A stretch of DNA of 64,000 bases from JANNNF01 sp963772935. GTDB lineage: Bacteria > Pseudomonadota > Alphaproteobacteria > Rhodobacterales > Rhodobacteraceae. Positions within the stretch are counted from its first letter, which is position 1; each line of letters opens with the position of its first letter. The stretch lies in assembly GCA_963772935.1 (NCBI GenBank), contig CAVYZK010000002.1, forward strand, positions 1 through 64,000, written 5' to 3'. Shown piece after piece: positions 9,002 through 17,489 of the stretch. The notes beneath the pieces were generated by a model. It was given only the letters and a program-made list of their open reading frames with translations. It made no database searches and was not told where the DNA came from. Made by a program: the position numbers and the translations under genes.

Positions 9002-9559
9002 ATGGCATCGGAAACCGCAACTCAGCGCCGCGAGAGGCCGCGATTGCCGATGCCACCCACGCCTGAACCGCCCGATGCCCTGACGCCACTTGCGGGGCAG
9101 TTCTGGCGCATCCTCTACGCCACCGACCTGCCCCGCCTGCTGCTGGGCGCTAAAACGCCGGAAGGGCGCTTTCACCATAGCGGCCAACCCGCCCTCTACC
9201 TGTCGCCCAGCCCCACCGACGCCGCCCATGCCATCGCCACCTACCTGAAGCCCGATGACCCGCCGCGCATCATCGTCCCCCTGACCCTGACCGTCCCCCG
9301 CATTGCCGACCTGCGCCGCCCCGCCTGCCTCGCAACGCTCCGGCTGACAGGCCACGAATCCGCCACCCCATGGCAACCCCAACGCGCCGCAGGACAACCC
9401 GCCACCACATGGGCCGCATCAGACGCCGCCCGCGCCGCAGGGGCAGATGGCATGATCTACACCGCCCGCAGCGCCCCCACCCGCTGGCATCTGGTGCTGT
9501 TCCACTGGACGGACACCACCCTGCGACAGAACGGCCCCGCGCAACCGTTCCTTTCCTGA
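9002..9559 (+). CDS. Solitary RES-domain protein
   Basis: A 185-residue protein recognised as RES-family (the NAD+ phosphorylase fold of Xre-RES toxins) from GRFHHSGQPALYLSPSPTDAA and the later AARAAGADGMIYTAR. The glutamate expected in the helix after LYLS appears to be alanine or histidine (DAAHAIATYL), so activity is in doubt. No antitoxin gene lies beside it. It follows trxB by 23 bases, with a weak ribosome site; translation could begin at a later Met near 9050. The family call is moderate and the function unknown. Confidence 0.6.
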   Translation: MASETATQRRERPRLPMPPTPEPPDALTPLAGQFWRILYATDLPRLLLGAKTPEGRFHHSGQPALYLSPSPTDAAHAIATYLKPDDPPRIIVPLTLTVPRIADLRRPACLATLRLTGHESATPWQPQRAAGQPATTWAASDAARAAGADGMIYTARSAPTRWHLVLFHWTDTTLRQNGPAQPFLS

Positions 9560-9605
9560 CCCATTTCTTCCACCCATCCCCCCTGCACCAGAAAAACCAC
9601 CCGAT

Positions 9606-9636
9606 CTGCGCGAAAAACGCAGCATTTGCGACTTTT
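9606..9636 (+). terminator. Weak candidate terminator after the RES-domain gene
   Basis: CTGCG(N7)CGCAG hairpin at 9606-9622, with a run of six T at 9631-9636. It lies about 45 bases beyond the stop of the solitary RES gene and upstream of sat-cysC. The stem is short and the T run is separated from it, so the call is tentative. Confidence 0.35.
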
Positions 9637-9748
9637 TTCCGCCCATCCCCCGCGCCATCGCTTGAACCTCCCCCCCCGTGCGCGCTATTGCCCCGCGCAA
9701 TTGCCGGGTGCATTCCCCGCCACGCCGTATTTCGAAAGGCCCCTTCTG

Positions 9749-11458
9749 ATGTCCATGCCGAACCTCGCTCCCATTCCAGAACTGTATGTGTCCTATGATT
9801 CCGCGCAAAAGCTGAAGGTCGAGGCGGGCAATCTGCCGTCCTGGGATCTGACCGCCCGTCAGGTCTGCGATCTGGAACTGCTGATGAACGGCGGCTTCAA
9901 CCCGCTCAAAGGCTTCATGTCCGAGGCCGACTATGACGGCGTGGTGGAAAACATGCGCACGGCGTCGGGCGCGCTGTTCCCGATCCCGATCACGCTGGAT
10001 GTGAATGAGAAGTTTGCCGAAGGCATCGCCCCCGGTCAGGACATCGCCCTGCGCGACGCCGAAGGTGTGATCCTTGCGGTGATGTCCATCACTGACAAAT
10101 GGGTGCCAAATAAAGCCAACGAGGCGGCCAAGGTGTTTGGTGCCGATGATCTGGCCCACCCGGCGGTCAACTATCTGCACAATCAGGCCGGTGCGGTCTA
10201 TCTCGGCGGCCCGGTCACAGGCATCCAGACCCCGATGCACTACGATTTCAAGGCCCGCCGCGACACACCGAACGAACTGCGCGCATTTTTCCGCAAGATG
10301 GGCTGGACCAAGGTCGTGGCCTTCCAGACCCGCAACCCGCTGCACCGCGCGCATCAGGAACTGACCTTCCGCGCCGCGCGTGAAGCCCAAGCCAACCTGA
10401 TCATCCACCCGGTCGTCGGCATGACCAAACCGGGCGACGTGGACCATTTCACCCGCGTGCGCTGCTACGAGGCTGTGCTGGACAAATACCCCCAGTCCAC
10501 CACCACCATGTCCCTGCTGAACCTTGCCATGCGTATGGCCGGCCCGCGTGAGGCTGTCTGGCACGGCATCATCCGCAAGAACCACGGCTGCACCCACTTC
10601 ATCGTGGGCCGTGACCATGCAGGCCCCGGCAAGAACTCGGCGGGCAAGGATTTCTACGGCCCCTACGATGCACAGGAACTGTTCGCCAAGCATTCGGCGG
10701 AAATGGGCATCGAAATGGTCGATTTCAAACACATGGTCTATGTGCAGGAAAAGGCACAGTATTATCCGGCCAACGAAGTGCCGGAAGGCACGACCGTGCT
10801 GGATATTTCCGGCACCGAACTGCGCCGCCGCCTGCGCGAAGGTCTGGATATTCCGGAATGGTTCAGCTTCCCCGAAGTCGTGAAAGAACTGCGCAAAACC
10901 GCCCCGCCGCGCAGCAAGCAGGGCTTTACCGTGTTCTTCACCGGCCTGTCGGGCAGCGGCAAATCCACCATCGCCAACGCGCTGATGGTGAAACTGATGG
11001 AAATGGGCGGGCGTCCCGTAACCCTGCTGGACGGTGATGTGGTGCGTAAACACCTGTCGTCGGAACTGGGGTTCAGCAAGGAACACCGCGACATCAACAT
11101 CAAGCGCATCGGCTATGTCGCGTCGGAAATCACCAAGAACGGCGGCATCGCCATCTGCGCGCCGATCGCGCCCTACACCGCCACCCGCCGCGCCGTGCGT
11201 GAGATGATCGAAGCGTTCGGCGCCTTCATCGAAGTGCATGTGGCCACATCGGTCGAGGAATGCGAACGCCGCGACCGCAAGGGCCTGTACAAACTGGCGC
11301 GGGAAGGCAAGATCAAGGAATTCACCGGCATTTCAGACCCCTACGAGATGCCGACCAAGGCCGAACTGGTGGTCGACACTGAAAACGTCGATGTCGATCA
11401 CTGCGCGCATCAGGTGATCCTGAAACTGGAATCGATGGGCCTGATCAACGGGGCCTGA
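9749..11458 (+). CDS. Bifunctional sulfate adenylyltransferase / adenylylsulfate kinase
   Basis: A 569-residue fusion carrying both steps of sulfate activation: ATP + sulfate to APS, then APS to PAPS. The N-terminal ATP sulfurylase shows QTRNPLHRAH at 193-202 and GRDHAG at 287-292. The C-terminal APS kinase has the P-loop GLSGSGKST at 399-407 and LDGDVVRKHLSSELGF soon after. The order sulfurylase-kinase is the Sat-CysC type common in Rhodobacterales, distinct from CysND. GAAAGG precedes the ATG by about ten bases. The gene stands alone. Confidence 0.94.
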   Translation: MSMPNLAPIPELYVSYDSAQKLKVEAGNLPSWDLTARQVCDLELLMNGGFNPLKGFMSEADYDGVVENMRTASGALFPIPITLDVNEKFAEGIAPGQDIALRDAEGVILAVMSITDKWVPNKANEAAKVFGADDLAHPAVNYLHNQAGAVYLGGPVTGIQTPMHYDFKARRDTPNELRAFFRKMGWTKVVAFQTRNPLHRAHQELTFRAAREAQANLIIHPVVGMTKPGDVDHFTRVRCYEAVLDKYPQSTTTMSLLNLAMRMAGPREAVWHGIIRKNHGCTHFIVGRDHAGPGKNSAGKDFYGPYDAQELFAKHSAEMGIEMVDFKHMVYVQEKAQYYPANEVPEGTTVLDISGTELRRRLREGLDIPEWFSFPEVVKELRKTAPPRSKQGFTVFFTGLSGSGKSTIANALMVKLMEMGGRPVTLLDGDVVRKHLSSELGFSKEHRDINIKRIGYVASEITKNGGIAICAPIAPYTATRRAVREMIEAFGAFIEVHVATSVEECERRDRKGLYKLAREGKIKEFTGISDPYEMPTKAELVVDTENVDVDHCAHQVILKLESMGLINGA

Positions 11459-11462
11459 AAAT

Positions 11463-11954
11463 CTAGGGGCGACCGGGGAACAACCGGTCGTCCCACCACA
11501 CGGGTATCTCTAACCCGACCGTGATCTGCCGCGCGTCCGGGTGGCTGTCGTTGATAATCACGTTTCGCGCCATCGGGGCCACGACAGAGGGCACGAACAG
11601 CACCGCGCTGCGCCGTTCCCGAAACCACCGCATCCCAAAACCCCGCGCCACGGTTTCAACCCGCCCATTCCAGCCCGGATGGGCCTCTGGCTGAAACACC
11701 TCATAGCTGACGCCCGCAGGAATGGTTGCTTCGATATAGTGCTGGCCGCCCGGCAACAGCCCGTTCCAATGCACCAGTTTTTCCAGCATCGCGGTCGGAT
11801 AATGCTCGGCGGTGTATATCGCAGCGTCGCCCAACCCATGCCAACGCCCCGGGTTCAGCAGCGCACCGCCCGCGCTCCACACCGGATAGGCCCCGCGATC
11901 ATCACCGATGCGGTAGCAGCTCTGGTCCCGCGAAAGGCGGCGATGGTTAGCCAT
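11463..11954 (-). CDS. RES-domain toxin (NAD+ phosphorylase family)
   Basis: Toxin partner of a type II Xre-RES (MbcT/MbcA-like) pair. The 163-residue protein shows YRIGDD near the N-terminus, GRWHGLGDAAIYTAEH, the expected glutamate in TAMLEKLVHWNG, and WFRERRSAVLFVPSVVAPMARNVIINDSHPDA. Known family members deplete cellular NAD+. It ends four bases from the convergent sat-cysC stop and begins nine bases after the antitoxin gene, in the usual antitoxin-first order. Confidence 0.9.
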   Translation of the reverse strand: MANHRRLSRDQSCYRIGDDRGAYPVWSAGGALLNPGRWHGLGDAAIYTAEHYPTAMLEKLVHWNGLLPGGQHYIEATIPAGVSYEVFQPEAHPGWNGRVETVARGFGMRWFRERRSAVLFVPSVVAPMARNVIINDSHPDARQITVGLEIPVWWDDRLFPGRP

Positions 11955-11963
11955 CGGCGCGGA

Positions 11964-12407
11964 TCAGACCGAAACGCCCGCCATCGCCCGCTCTAGCAAC
12001 GCCACCACAGCATCCGCCCCGGCCGACGATGTGCGTGCCAGCGTGAACGGCACCTGACCGTCCAGCAAAGGGTGTGCGCGCGACAGAAACGCCTGAGCCT
12101 TTTCGTTGTCCCCAGAATAGGCGCGCAAAGCCGCATCAAGAACACGTGACATTTCATACAGTCGTTCACTGTGTTCGCGCGACAAAACCTGCGAACCCTG
12201 CCGCGCCCGGCGCATGGTGGAGTCTGAAATCGGCCAATCGACGGTCAGCCCAGAGGTCAGCCCGCCATATAAATGATCTGCCGATTCCACCGGCAACCCC
12301 GTGCCAATGCGCAACGCAAGGCCAGTGTCCGACATGTCATCGGCACCCTCTAGGCACAACAAACGCCCGATCCGAACCGCGCGAGGGTCTTCGAAAGCAT
12401 ATGACAT
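11964..12407 (-). CDS. Xre/MbcA/ParS-type antitoxin (DUF2384)
   Basis: Antitoxin of 147 residues that should bind and neutralise the RES toxin and repress the pair. The N-terminal half resembles the Xre-like fold of such antitoxins (WPISDSTMRRARQGSQVLSREHSERLYEMSRVLDAALRAYSG). The C-terminal half carries the toxin-binding domain (AQAFLSRAHPLLDGQVPFTLARTSSAGADAVVALLERAMAGV). The start at 12407 (MSYAFEDP) is preferred over one 20 codons upstream, because the longer form would translate through a perfect inverted repeat that looks like the operator. Confidence 0.88.
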   Translation of the reverse strand: MSYAFEDPRAVRIGRLLCLEGADDMSDTGLALRIGTGLPVESADHLYGGLTSGLTVDWPISDSTMRRARQGSQVLSREHSERLYEMSRVLDAALRAYSGDNEKAQAFLSRAHPLLDGQVPFTLARTSSAGADAVVALLERAMAGVSV

Positions 12408-12421
12408 GGCTTTATTCCGGG

Positions 12422-12461
12422 TTTCGTCAGATGACGCACATAGTGCCTTCACCTGACGAAA
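12422..12461 (-). promoter_or_regulatory. Inverted-repeat operator of the Xre-RES pair
   Basis: Perfect 9-bp arms TTTCGTCAG (12422-12430) and CTGACGAAA (12453-12461) are separated by 22 bp. The first arm also lies within a smaller palindrome, CGTCAGATGACG. The site is 15-54 bases upstream of the antitoxin start, where Xre-type antitoxins bind to autorepress. Confidence 0.6.
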
Positions 12462-12491
12462 GGTCAAATCACATCTTGTAACCGTTTCACG

Positions 12492-12731
12492 TCAATGCGC
12501 GTTCACCGGGACCATATCATTCTGAAACGCCAGCAAAAACGCCAGCTTGCGGTCACCGACCAGCGCCAGACGCTCGCCCGTGTCGCGGTGAACGGCATAG
12601 ACCACCTCGGCCGCACCGATGCTGTCATCCACATTGGCGCGCACTTCATCGGGCAGGTCTGCCACCAGCACCGGCAACACATACACGGTTTGCGGCCCGG
12701 CCTTGGGGGCACCTTGATAGGTCGTATTCAT
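12492..12731 (-). CDS. DUF1150 family protein
   Basis: A 79-residue protein of the alphaproteobacterial DUF1150 family, typically encoded beside small heat-shock genes. The family core is visible near the C-terminus (LALVGDRKLAFLLAFQNDMVPV). No catalytic motif or membrane segment is seen. It lies 24 bases downstream of the Hsp20 gene on the same strand and is probably co-transcribed with it. The function is not established; a link to heat stress is inferred from position. Confidence 0.85.
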   Translation of the reverse strand: MNTTYQGAPKAGPQTVYVLPVLVADLPDEVRANVDDSIGAAEVVYAVHRDTGERLALVGDRKLAFLLAFQNDMVPVNAH

Positions 12732-12755
12732 ACTGTCACGTCCTTTCCAAAAACC

Positions 12756-13169
12756 TTAACGAACCCCGATGCGGATGGTCTGCACCACGGTTTCCGGCAC
12801 CGTGCGGGCAAGGTCGATGTGCAGCAGCCCATGATCCATATTGGCCCCCGCAACCTCAACCCCGTCTGCCAGCACAAAGCTGCGCTGAAACGCCCGCCCG
12901 GCAATGCCCCGGTGCAAGAAAATGCGGCCCTGATCATCGTCAGGCTGCCGGCCCCGGATCACCAACTGGCGATCCTCGACCGTGATGGCCAGATCCTCGT
13001 CGCGAAACCCCGCCACCGCCAGCGTGATGCGGTAGGCGTTGTCGGCCACAGCCTCGATATTGTACGGGGGATAGCCCTCTGACCCGCCTTTGGCGGTGCG
13101 TTCGACCAGCCGTTCAAGCTGTTCAAATCCCAGAAGGTAGGGGTGCGCCCCAAAGCTCAGTTTCGTCAT
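12756..13169 (-). CDS. Small heat-shock protein, Hsp20 family
   Basis: ATP-independent holdase chaperone of 137 residues. The alpha-crystallin domain spans most of the protein: YPPYNIEAVADNAYRITLAVAGF, then EDRQLVIRGRQ, GIAGRAFQRSFVLADGVEV and GLLHIDLARTVPE. The start at 13169 follows AAGGG by about eight bases; the frame is open upstream but without homology. A TTGAAA-containing stretch lies upstream on this strand and might be a heat-shock promoter, but no clear -10 partner was found. Confidence 0.9.
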   Translation of the reverse strand: MTKLSFGAHPYLLGFEQLERLVERTAKGGSEGYPPYNIEAVADNAYRITLAVAGFRDEDLAITVEDRQLVIRGRQPDDDQGRIFLHRGIAGRAFQRSFVLADGVEVAGANMDHGLLHIDLARTVPETVVQTIRIGVR

Positions 13170-13429
13170 CGGACATGCCCTTGTGCAAGCGACAGTTCGG
13201 TTTTCCGCAGCGCGCGGGTTCGGTCCGGCCGGGCCCCGCCATGCGGGCACCCATCCTTGCATCCAATATGGGTGGCCCAACCCGCAGCCGCAAGCCCCCA
13301 GTCCGGGGCCCGCATGTCGGAAATCAGCCGGATTTGTGTAGAAATCTTTCACGGCGACGTGGATTTCTCTATACTGTTTCAACCATTGGGTCATCGACTC
13401 AGCCAACCCTTGCAGCCAGCGGACCCCCT

Positions 13430-13648
13430 ATGAACGCGCCAAGCGAGCTTAATTTCGAAGATATGCTGCGCATCCGGCATGGGGTCTTGCTGCGCCAGCA
13501 CCGCGATCTGGATGAGGCTGTTCACGCGTTAGAGGCAACGGGCCGCCCGGATCAACTGACCCTGCGGCGGCTGAAAAAGCAGAAACTGGCGCTGAAAGAC
13601 CAGATCGTGAAGATCGAAGATCAACTGATCCCCGATATCATCGCCTGA
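13430..13648 (+). CDS. DUF465 / YdcH family protein
   Basis: A 72-residue mostly helical protein of the YdcH family. It has the usual run of charged heptads (RQHRDLDEAVHALE, then QLTLRRLKKQKLALKDQI) suggesting a short coiled coil. The start is at 13430; a TATACT hexamer at 13370-13375 could be the -10 of its promoter, though no good -35 is seen. It precedes purE by 76 bases. The family is widespread in proteobacteria and has no defined function. Confidence 0.82.
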   Translation: MNAPSELNFEDMLRIRHGVLLRQHRDLDEAVHALEATGRPDQLTLRRLKKQKLALKDQIVKIEDQLIPDIIA

Positions 13649-13724
13649 ACCGCCCGCCCGCGCCTTTTCCTTGCCCTCGCCGCCCGCCTTGCTACAAGGC
13701 GGCAAGGCACCGCAGGAGGCATCT

Positions 13725-14204
13725 ATGGCTGTTGACGTTGGGATCATCATGGGAAGCCAGTCCGACTGGCCAACGATGAAAGACGCGGCCGCGATCCTTG
13801 ATGACCTTGGCGTCAGCTATGAGGCAAAGATCGTCTCGGCCCACCGCACCCCCGACCGGCTGTGGGACTATGGCAAAACCGCGGTGGACCGGGGGCTGAA
13901 GGTGATCATCGCAGGCGCGGGCGGGGCCGCGCACCTGCCCGGCATGATGGCGTCGAAAACCCGCGTGCCGGTGATCGGTGTGCCGGTGCTGACCAAGGCG
14001 CTGTCTGGCGTCGACAGCCTGTATTCCATCCTGCAAATGCCGCGCGGCTATCCTGTCGCCACCATGGCCATCGGCGGGGCGGCGAATGCGGGCCTGATGG
14101 CAGCGGCCATCCTTGCGCTGAACGATCCCGCCCTTGCCCAACGGCTGGACGCATGGCGCGACGCCCTGTCCGCCTCCATTCCGCAGGAGCCGCGCGATGA
14201 ATGA
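13725..14204 (+). CDS. purE: 5-(carboxyamino)imidazole ribonucleotide mutase
   Basis: Purine biosynthesis enzyme that converts N5-CAIR to CAIR. The 159 residues include the GSQSDWPTM nucleotide loop near 10-18, SAHRTPDRL near 38-46, the active-site GAGGAAHLPGM loop near 66-76, and GVPVLTKALSGVDSLYSILQMP. AGGAGG lies six bases before the ATG. It overlaps purK by eight bases and the two act in sequence (PurK makes N5-CAIR). Confidence 0.95.
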   Translation: MAVDVGIIMGSQSDWPTMKDAAAILDDLGVSYEAKIVSAHRTPDRLWDYGKTAVDRGLKVIIAGAGGAAHLPGMMASKTRVPVIGVPVLTKALSGVDSLYSILQMPRGYPVATMAIGGAANAGLMAAAILALNDPALAQRLDAWRDALSASIPQEPRDE

Positions 14205-15274
14205 CCCCCTGCCCACAGGTGCGACCATCGGCATCCTTGGCGGCGGTCAATTGGGCCGGATGCTGTCGGTCGCCGCAAGTCGCCTTGGCTTTCGCACCCA
14301 TATCTATGAACCCGGCCCCAACCCGCCCGCAGGCGATGTGGCGGCACAGGTCACCACCGCCGCCTATGACGATCTGGACGCCCTTCGCGCCTTCGCGTCT
14401 GCCGTCGATGTGATCACCTATGAATTCGAGAACGTCCCCACCGCCGCCCTCGATACGCTGGAGGCAATCCGCCCGATCCGCCCCAACCGCCGCGCCCTCG
14501 CCATCAGTCAGGACCGCATCGCCGAGAAGGACTTTCTGACCGGCCTTGGCCTGACCTGCGCCCCCTATGCCGCAGTGAACGGGCTTGATGACCTGAACGC
14601 CGCCCTTGCCAATATCGGCACCCCGGCGATCCTGAAAACCACCCGGCTCGGCTATGACGGCAAGGGGCAGGCGCGGATCATGGACCCCGCCCAAGCCGCC
14701 GACGCCTGGGCCAGCATGAACGCGGCCCCCTCGGTGCTGGAAGGCTTCATCAGCCTTCACGCATGAGGTGTCGGTGATCGCGGCACGCGGGCTTGACGGG
14801 TCGGTCGCCTGCTATGATCCGGGCGAGAACGTCCACCGCGACGGCATCCTGCACACCACCACCCTGCCCGCCCGCCTGTCACCGTCGCAGCGCAGCGATG
14901 CCGTGCTGCTGGCCGCGCGCATCCTGACCACGCTGGATTATGTCGGCGTGATGGGGGTGGAGCTGTTCGTCACGCCGCAGGGCCTGATCGTCAACGAAAT
15001 CGCCCCGCGTGTGCATAACTCGGGTCACTGGACCCAGGCCGGTTGTGCGGTGGACCAGTTCGAACAACACATCCGCGCCGTGGCTGGCTGGCCCTTGGGC
15101 GACGGCGCGCGTTATGCTGATGTGGTGATGGAAAACCTGATCGGCGATGATGTGCGGCACCTGCCTGCCATCGCGACCGAGCGCGGAACCCAGATTCACC
15201 TCTATGGCAAAACCGAATCCCGCCCGGGCCGCAAGATGGGGCATGTGAACCGGGTGGTCACGAAGGCCCGTTAA
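14197..15274 (+). pseudogene. purK: 5-(carboxyamino)imidazole ribonucleotide synthase, one frameshift as sequenced
   Basis: ATP-grasp enzyme that makes N5-CAIR from AIR, bicarbonate and ATP. The first frame carries ILGGGQLGRM, DVITYEFENVP and TTRLGYDGKGQ. It then runs into a stop at 14764, while the next frame continues with FTHEVSVIAARG, VGVMGVELFV and NEIAPRVHNSGHWT. Removing one base from the CC at 14754-14755 gives an intact 358-residue protein. Losing purK would impair purine synthesis at low CO2, so an artefact is likelier than decay. AGGAG precedes the ATG, which sits inside the end of purE. Confidence 0.88.
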
Positions 15275-15277
15275 TCC

Positions 15278-15682
15278 TCACGCCTCCGGCGTGTCCGTAT
15301 CGTCGCCACCCGCCTCCAGTTGCGCCCGCGCACTGCGCGCCAGCGCCTCATAGCGGTCGCGGAATTTGCCCAGATGGCTTTCTTCCAACTCCTCCAGATC
15401 CAGCAAGGCGTTATGCGCGCCCTTGGTGGCCCGGATCAATTCATCCAGCTTCAGCTGGATCGCCGCCGTATCGCGGTTCTGGGTGTTCTGGATCAGGAAC
15501 ACCATCAGGAAGGTGACAATCGTGGTGCCGGTATTGATCACCAATTGCCAGGTATCCGAAAAGCCAAAGATCGGCCCGCTGACGATCCAGACCACAATCA
15601 CCCCAACCGCCAGCGTAAAGGTCGACGGCCGCCCGCACCAGCGGGACACGGATTTGGCGATGGAGGTATAGGCGTTCGACAT
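15278..15682 (-). CDS. Small membrane protein, low-affinity iron permease (FET4-like) family
   Basis: A 134-residue protein with two membrane segments near residues 22-40 and 48-66. It carries the family block FGFSDTWQLVINTGTTIV followed by VFLIQNTQNRDTAA and an amphipathic LDELIRA helix, then an acidic coiled-coil-like tail. The family is named for similarity to yeast Fet4, but this bacterial version is only a short fragment of that fold, so iron transport is unproven. GGAGA precedes the ATG at 15682. It is convergent with purK, three bases apart. Confidence 0.78.
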   Translation of the reverse strand: MSNAYTSIAKSVSRWCGRPSTFTLAVGVIVVWIVSGPIFGFSDTWQLVINTGTTIVTFLMVFLIQNTQNRDTAAIQLKLDELIRATKGAHNALLDLEELEESHLGKFRDRYEALARSARAQLEAGGDDTDTPEA

Positions 15683-15773
15683 GGGCAATCTCCTTTCGGC
15701 ACGGCGCAGGCACCGCAGCCCTCTGACTGCACTGATCCCCGGCCCATCACAAGACCCCGCAAATGCCGGTTGG

Positions 15774-16458
15774 CTACCGGCCCAGACACACCCGGGCCGC
15801 TGTGGCGAACCGCAGGTCCGGGTCAAAACGCCCCGCGTTCAGAAAGCGGATCGTCTGCCCGATCACCAGCGGGTTCAGCATCATCAGCGAATGGCTGACC
15901 GGCAGGATGATGTGATCCGCCATCCCCTCAACCTCGGTGCTCGCCACCGTCACCTTGCCATCCTGCGGCCCCGGCAAAAGGGCGAGGCTGGCCGGATTCA
16001 GCGCCCGGTTTCCGGCAATCACACCCAAGGGAAAATCGACCGCTGGCAGTAGGTTCGGCACCGACCCCGCCTCTGTCCCAAGGGCGCGCCCCGCTGGCCC
16101 CATCAGCCAATCAAACGCCGCCAGATGACCAAAATGATCCACCAGTTCCGAACCGTGATTGGGCGGGGCCAGCATCACCACGCGGCCCATCCGGGCGGGA
16201 CGGTCGGTTGTCAGCCACAGCCGCAACAAAATGCCCCCCATCGAATGGGTCACGAAATGCACCGTCCCCGGCAGCGCCTTGCACGGCCCGCCTGACCAGC
16301 GGCACCAGATCGGCCAAGGGCGCGCGGGTTGATGGGTAATCCAGATTGATCACGTCATACCCCTGCCGCCGCAGCGCAAAGGCCATCATGCGCAGCGATG
16401 CCGCGTGCCGCGCCAGCCCATGCAGCAGCACGACGGTGTCCTTGGGTGTCTGATCCAT
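15774..16458 (-). pseudogene. Alpha/beta hydrolase (PGAP1/lipase-like), one frameshift as sequenced
   Basis: Serine hydrolase-like protein. The N-terminal frame has the oxyanion block VVLLHGLARHAASL and VINLDYPSTRAP. The frame then changes, and the nucleophile elbow HFVTHSMGG plus MLAPPNHGSELVDHFGHL lie in the second frame. Removing one C at 16277-16278 joins them into a normal 227-residue protein with Ser in THSMG as nucleophile. The ATG at 16458 follows a GGGGG stretch. The substrate is unknown; similarity to the triacylglycerol lipase/GPI-deacylase group is structural only. Confidence 0.75.
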
Positions 16459-16533
16459 CCCCCTGATCTGCACGCTTCTGCCCCACATCACAAGGGCTGG
16501 ACGAATCGCGCGGCCCGCCGCAGCCTTGGCCGC

Positions 16534-16995
16534 ATGACACATGCGAAGCCCAAACCTGCCAGCCCTCGTCTCGCTGTCCGCGCGCTGATCCTGCATCAGG
16601 ATCGTCTGCTGCTGGTCAATGCCTATGCGGGGGCCGTGTCCGATCTGTGGTGCGCGCCGGGGGGCGGGGTCGATGCCGGGGCGTCCCTGCCCGACAATCT
16701 GATGCGTGAAGTGCTGGAGGAAACCGGGCTGACCATCGCCGTCGGCGCCCCGTGCCTTGTGAACGAATTTCACGACCCGCCCCGCGGGTTTCATCAGGTC
16801 GATGTCTACTTTCGCTGCACGATCGTGATGGGCGAAGTGACGGATGACTGGCGCGACCCTGAAGGCATCGTCAGCCAGCGGCGGTTTTTCACCCGGGCCG
16901 AACTGGCCGACATCCGCTACAAGCCCGACAGTCTGCCAGATGCGGCATGGGGCGGCGGTATCCTCTATGACCCGCTGGAACTGATCGTGCGATGA
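16534..16995 (+). CDS. Nudix hydrolase
   Basis: A 153-residue Nudix-fold protein that should cleave a nucleoside diphosphate linked to another group. The Nudix box is GGGVDAGASLPDN followed by LMREVLEETGL. The catalytic REVLEE core is intact, but the first glutamate of the consensus (G-x5-E) is alanine. That position is less critical than the REUxEE glutamates. It starts 75 bases from the divergent hydrolase gene and overlaps the following GNAT gene by four bases. The substrate is unknown. Confidence 0.88.
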   Translation: MTHAKPKPASPRLAVRALILHQDRLLLVNAYAGAVSDLWCAPGGGVDAGASLPDNLMREVLEETGLTIAVGAPCLVNEFHDPPRGFHQVDVYFRCTIVMGEVTDDWRDPEGIVSQRRFFTRAELADIRYKPDSLPDAAWGGGILYDPLELIVR

Positions 16996-17489
16996 CACGG
17001 CAACCGGCCACCATCCGCGCCCTTCACCCCGCCGATGACTTGCCCGCCGTCACCCGCTTTCTCGCCGAGGCCGCCGATTACTACCTGCTCGCCGATGGTG
17101 CCGCCCCCGGCCCCACTGCCGCGGCTGATTTCTTCACCGATGGCCCGCCCGGATGCGATGCGACCCGGTCGCACCGTCTGGGCCTGTTTCATCAGGGCCA
17201 ATTGTCTGGCCTTGCCGAACTCTCCTTCGGCTTTCCCGAACCAACGGATGCCTATCTCGGCCTGATGATCCTCGCGCCCCGTATCCGCAGCCTTGGCCAC
17301 GGCCCGGTGTTTCTGGCCCATGTGGAAATGCTGGCCCGCGCGGCAGGTGCGCCGAACCTGTATCTGGCAGTGCTGGAGGTCAATCCCCGGGGGGCTGCCT
17401 TTTGGGAAGGCCATGGGTTCAGACATACTGGCCTCAACGGCACCAATGACGCGGGCAGACGGCTTCACCGTCTGGTGAAACCCCTGTAG
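16992..17489 (+). CDS. GNAT family N-acetyltransferase
   Basis: A 165-residue acetyl-CoA-dependent acyltransferase fold: IRALHPADDLPAVTRFLAEA at the N-terminus, a beta-strand GQLSGLAELSFGF, the acetyl-CoA loop region LAPRIRSLGHGPVFL, and the C-terminal LAVLEVNPRGAAFWEGHGFRHTG. It overlaps the Nudix gene by ATGA and is probably co-translated with it. Its end runs 25 bases into the convergent DMT transporter gene. The substrate is unknown. Confidence 0.85.
   Translation: MTRQPATIRALHPADDLPAVTRFLAEAADYYLLADGAAPGPTAAADFFTDGPPGCDATRSHRLGLFHQGQLSGLAELSFGFPEPTDAYLGLMILAPRIRSLGHGPVFLAHVEMLARAAGAPNLYLAVLEVNPRGAAFWEGHGFRHTGLNGTNDAGRRLHRLVKPL

Noticed and set aside
12408..12467. Longer start of the Xre antitoxin at 12467
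   Set aside because: It would translate the inverted-repeat operator and has no better ribosome site.
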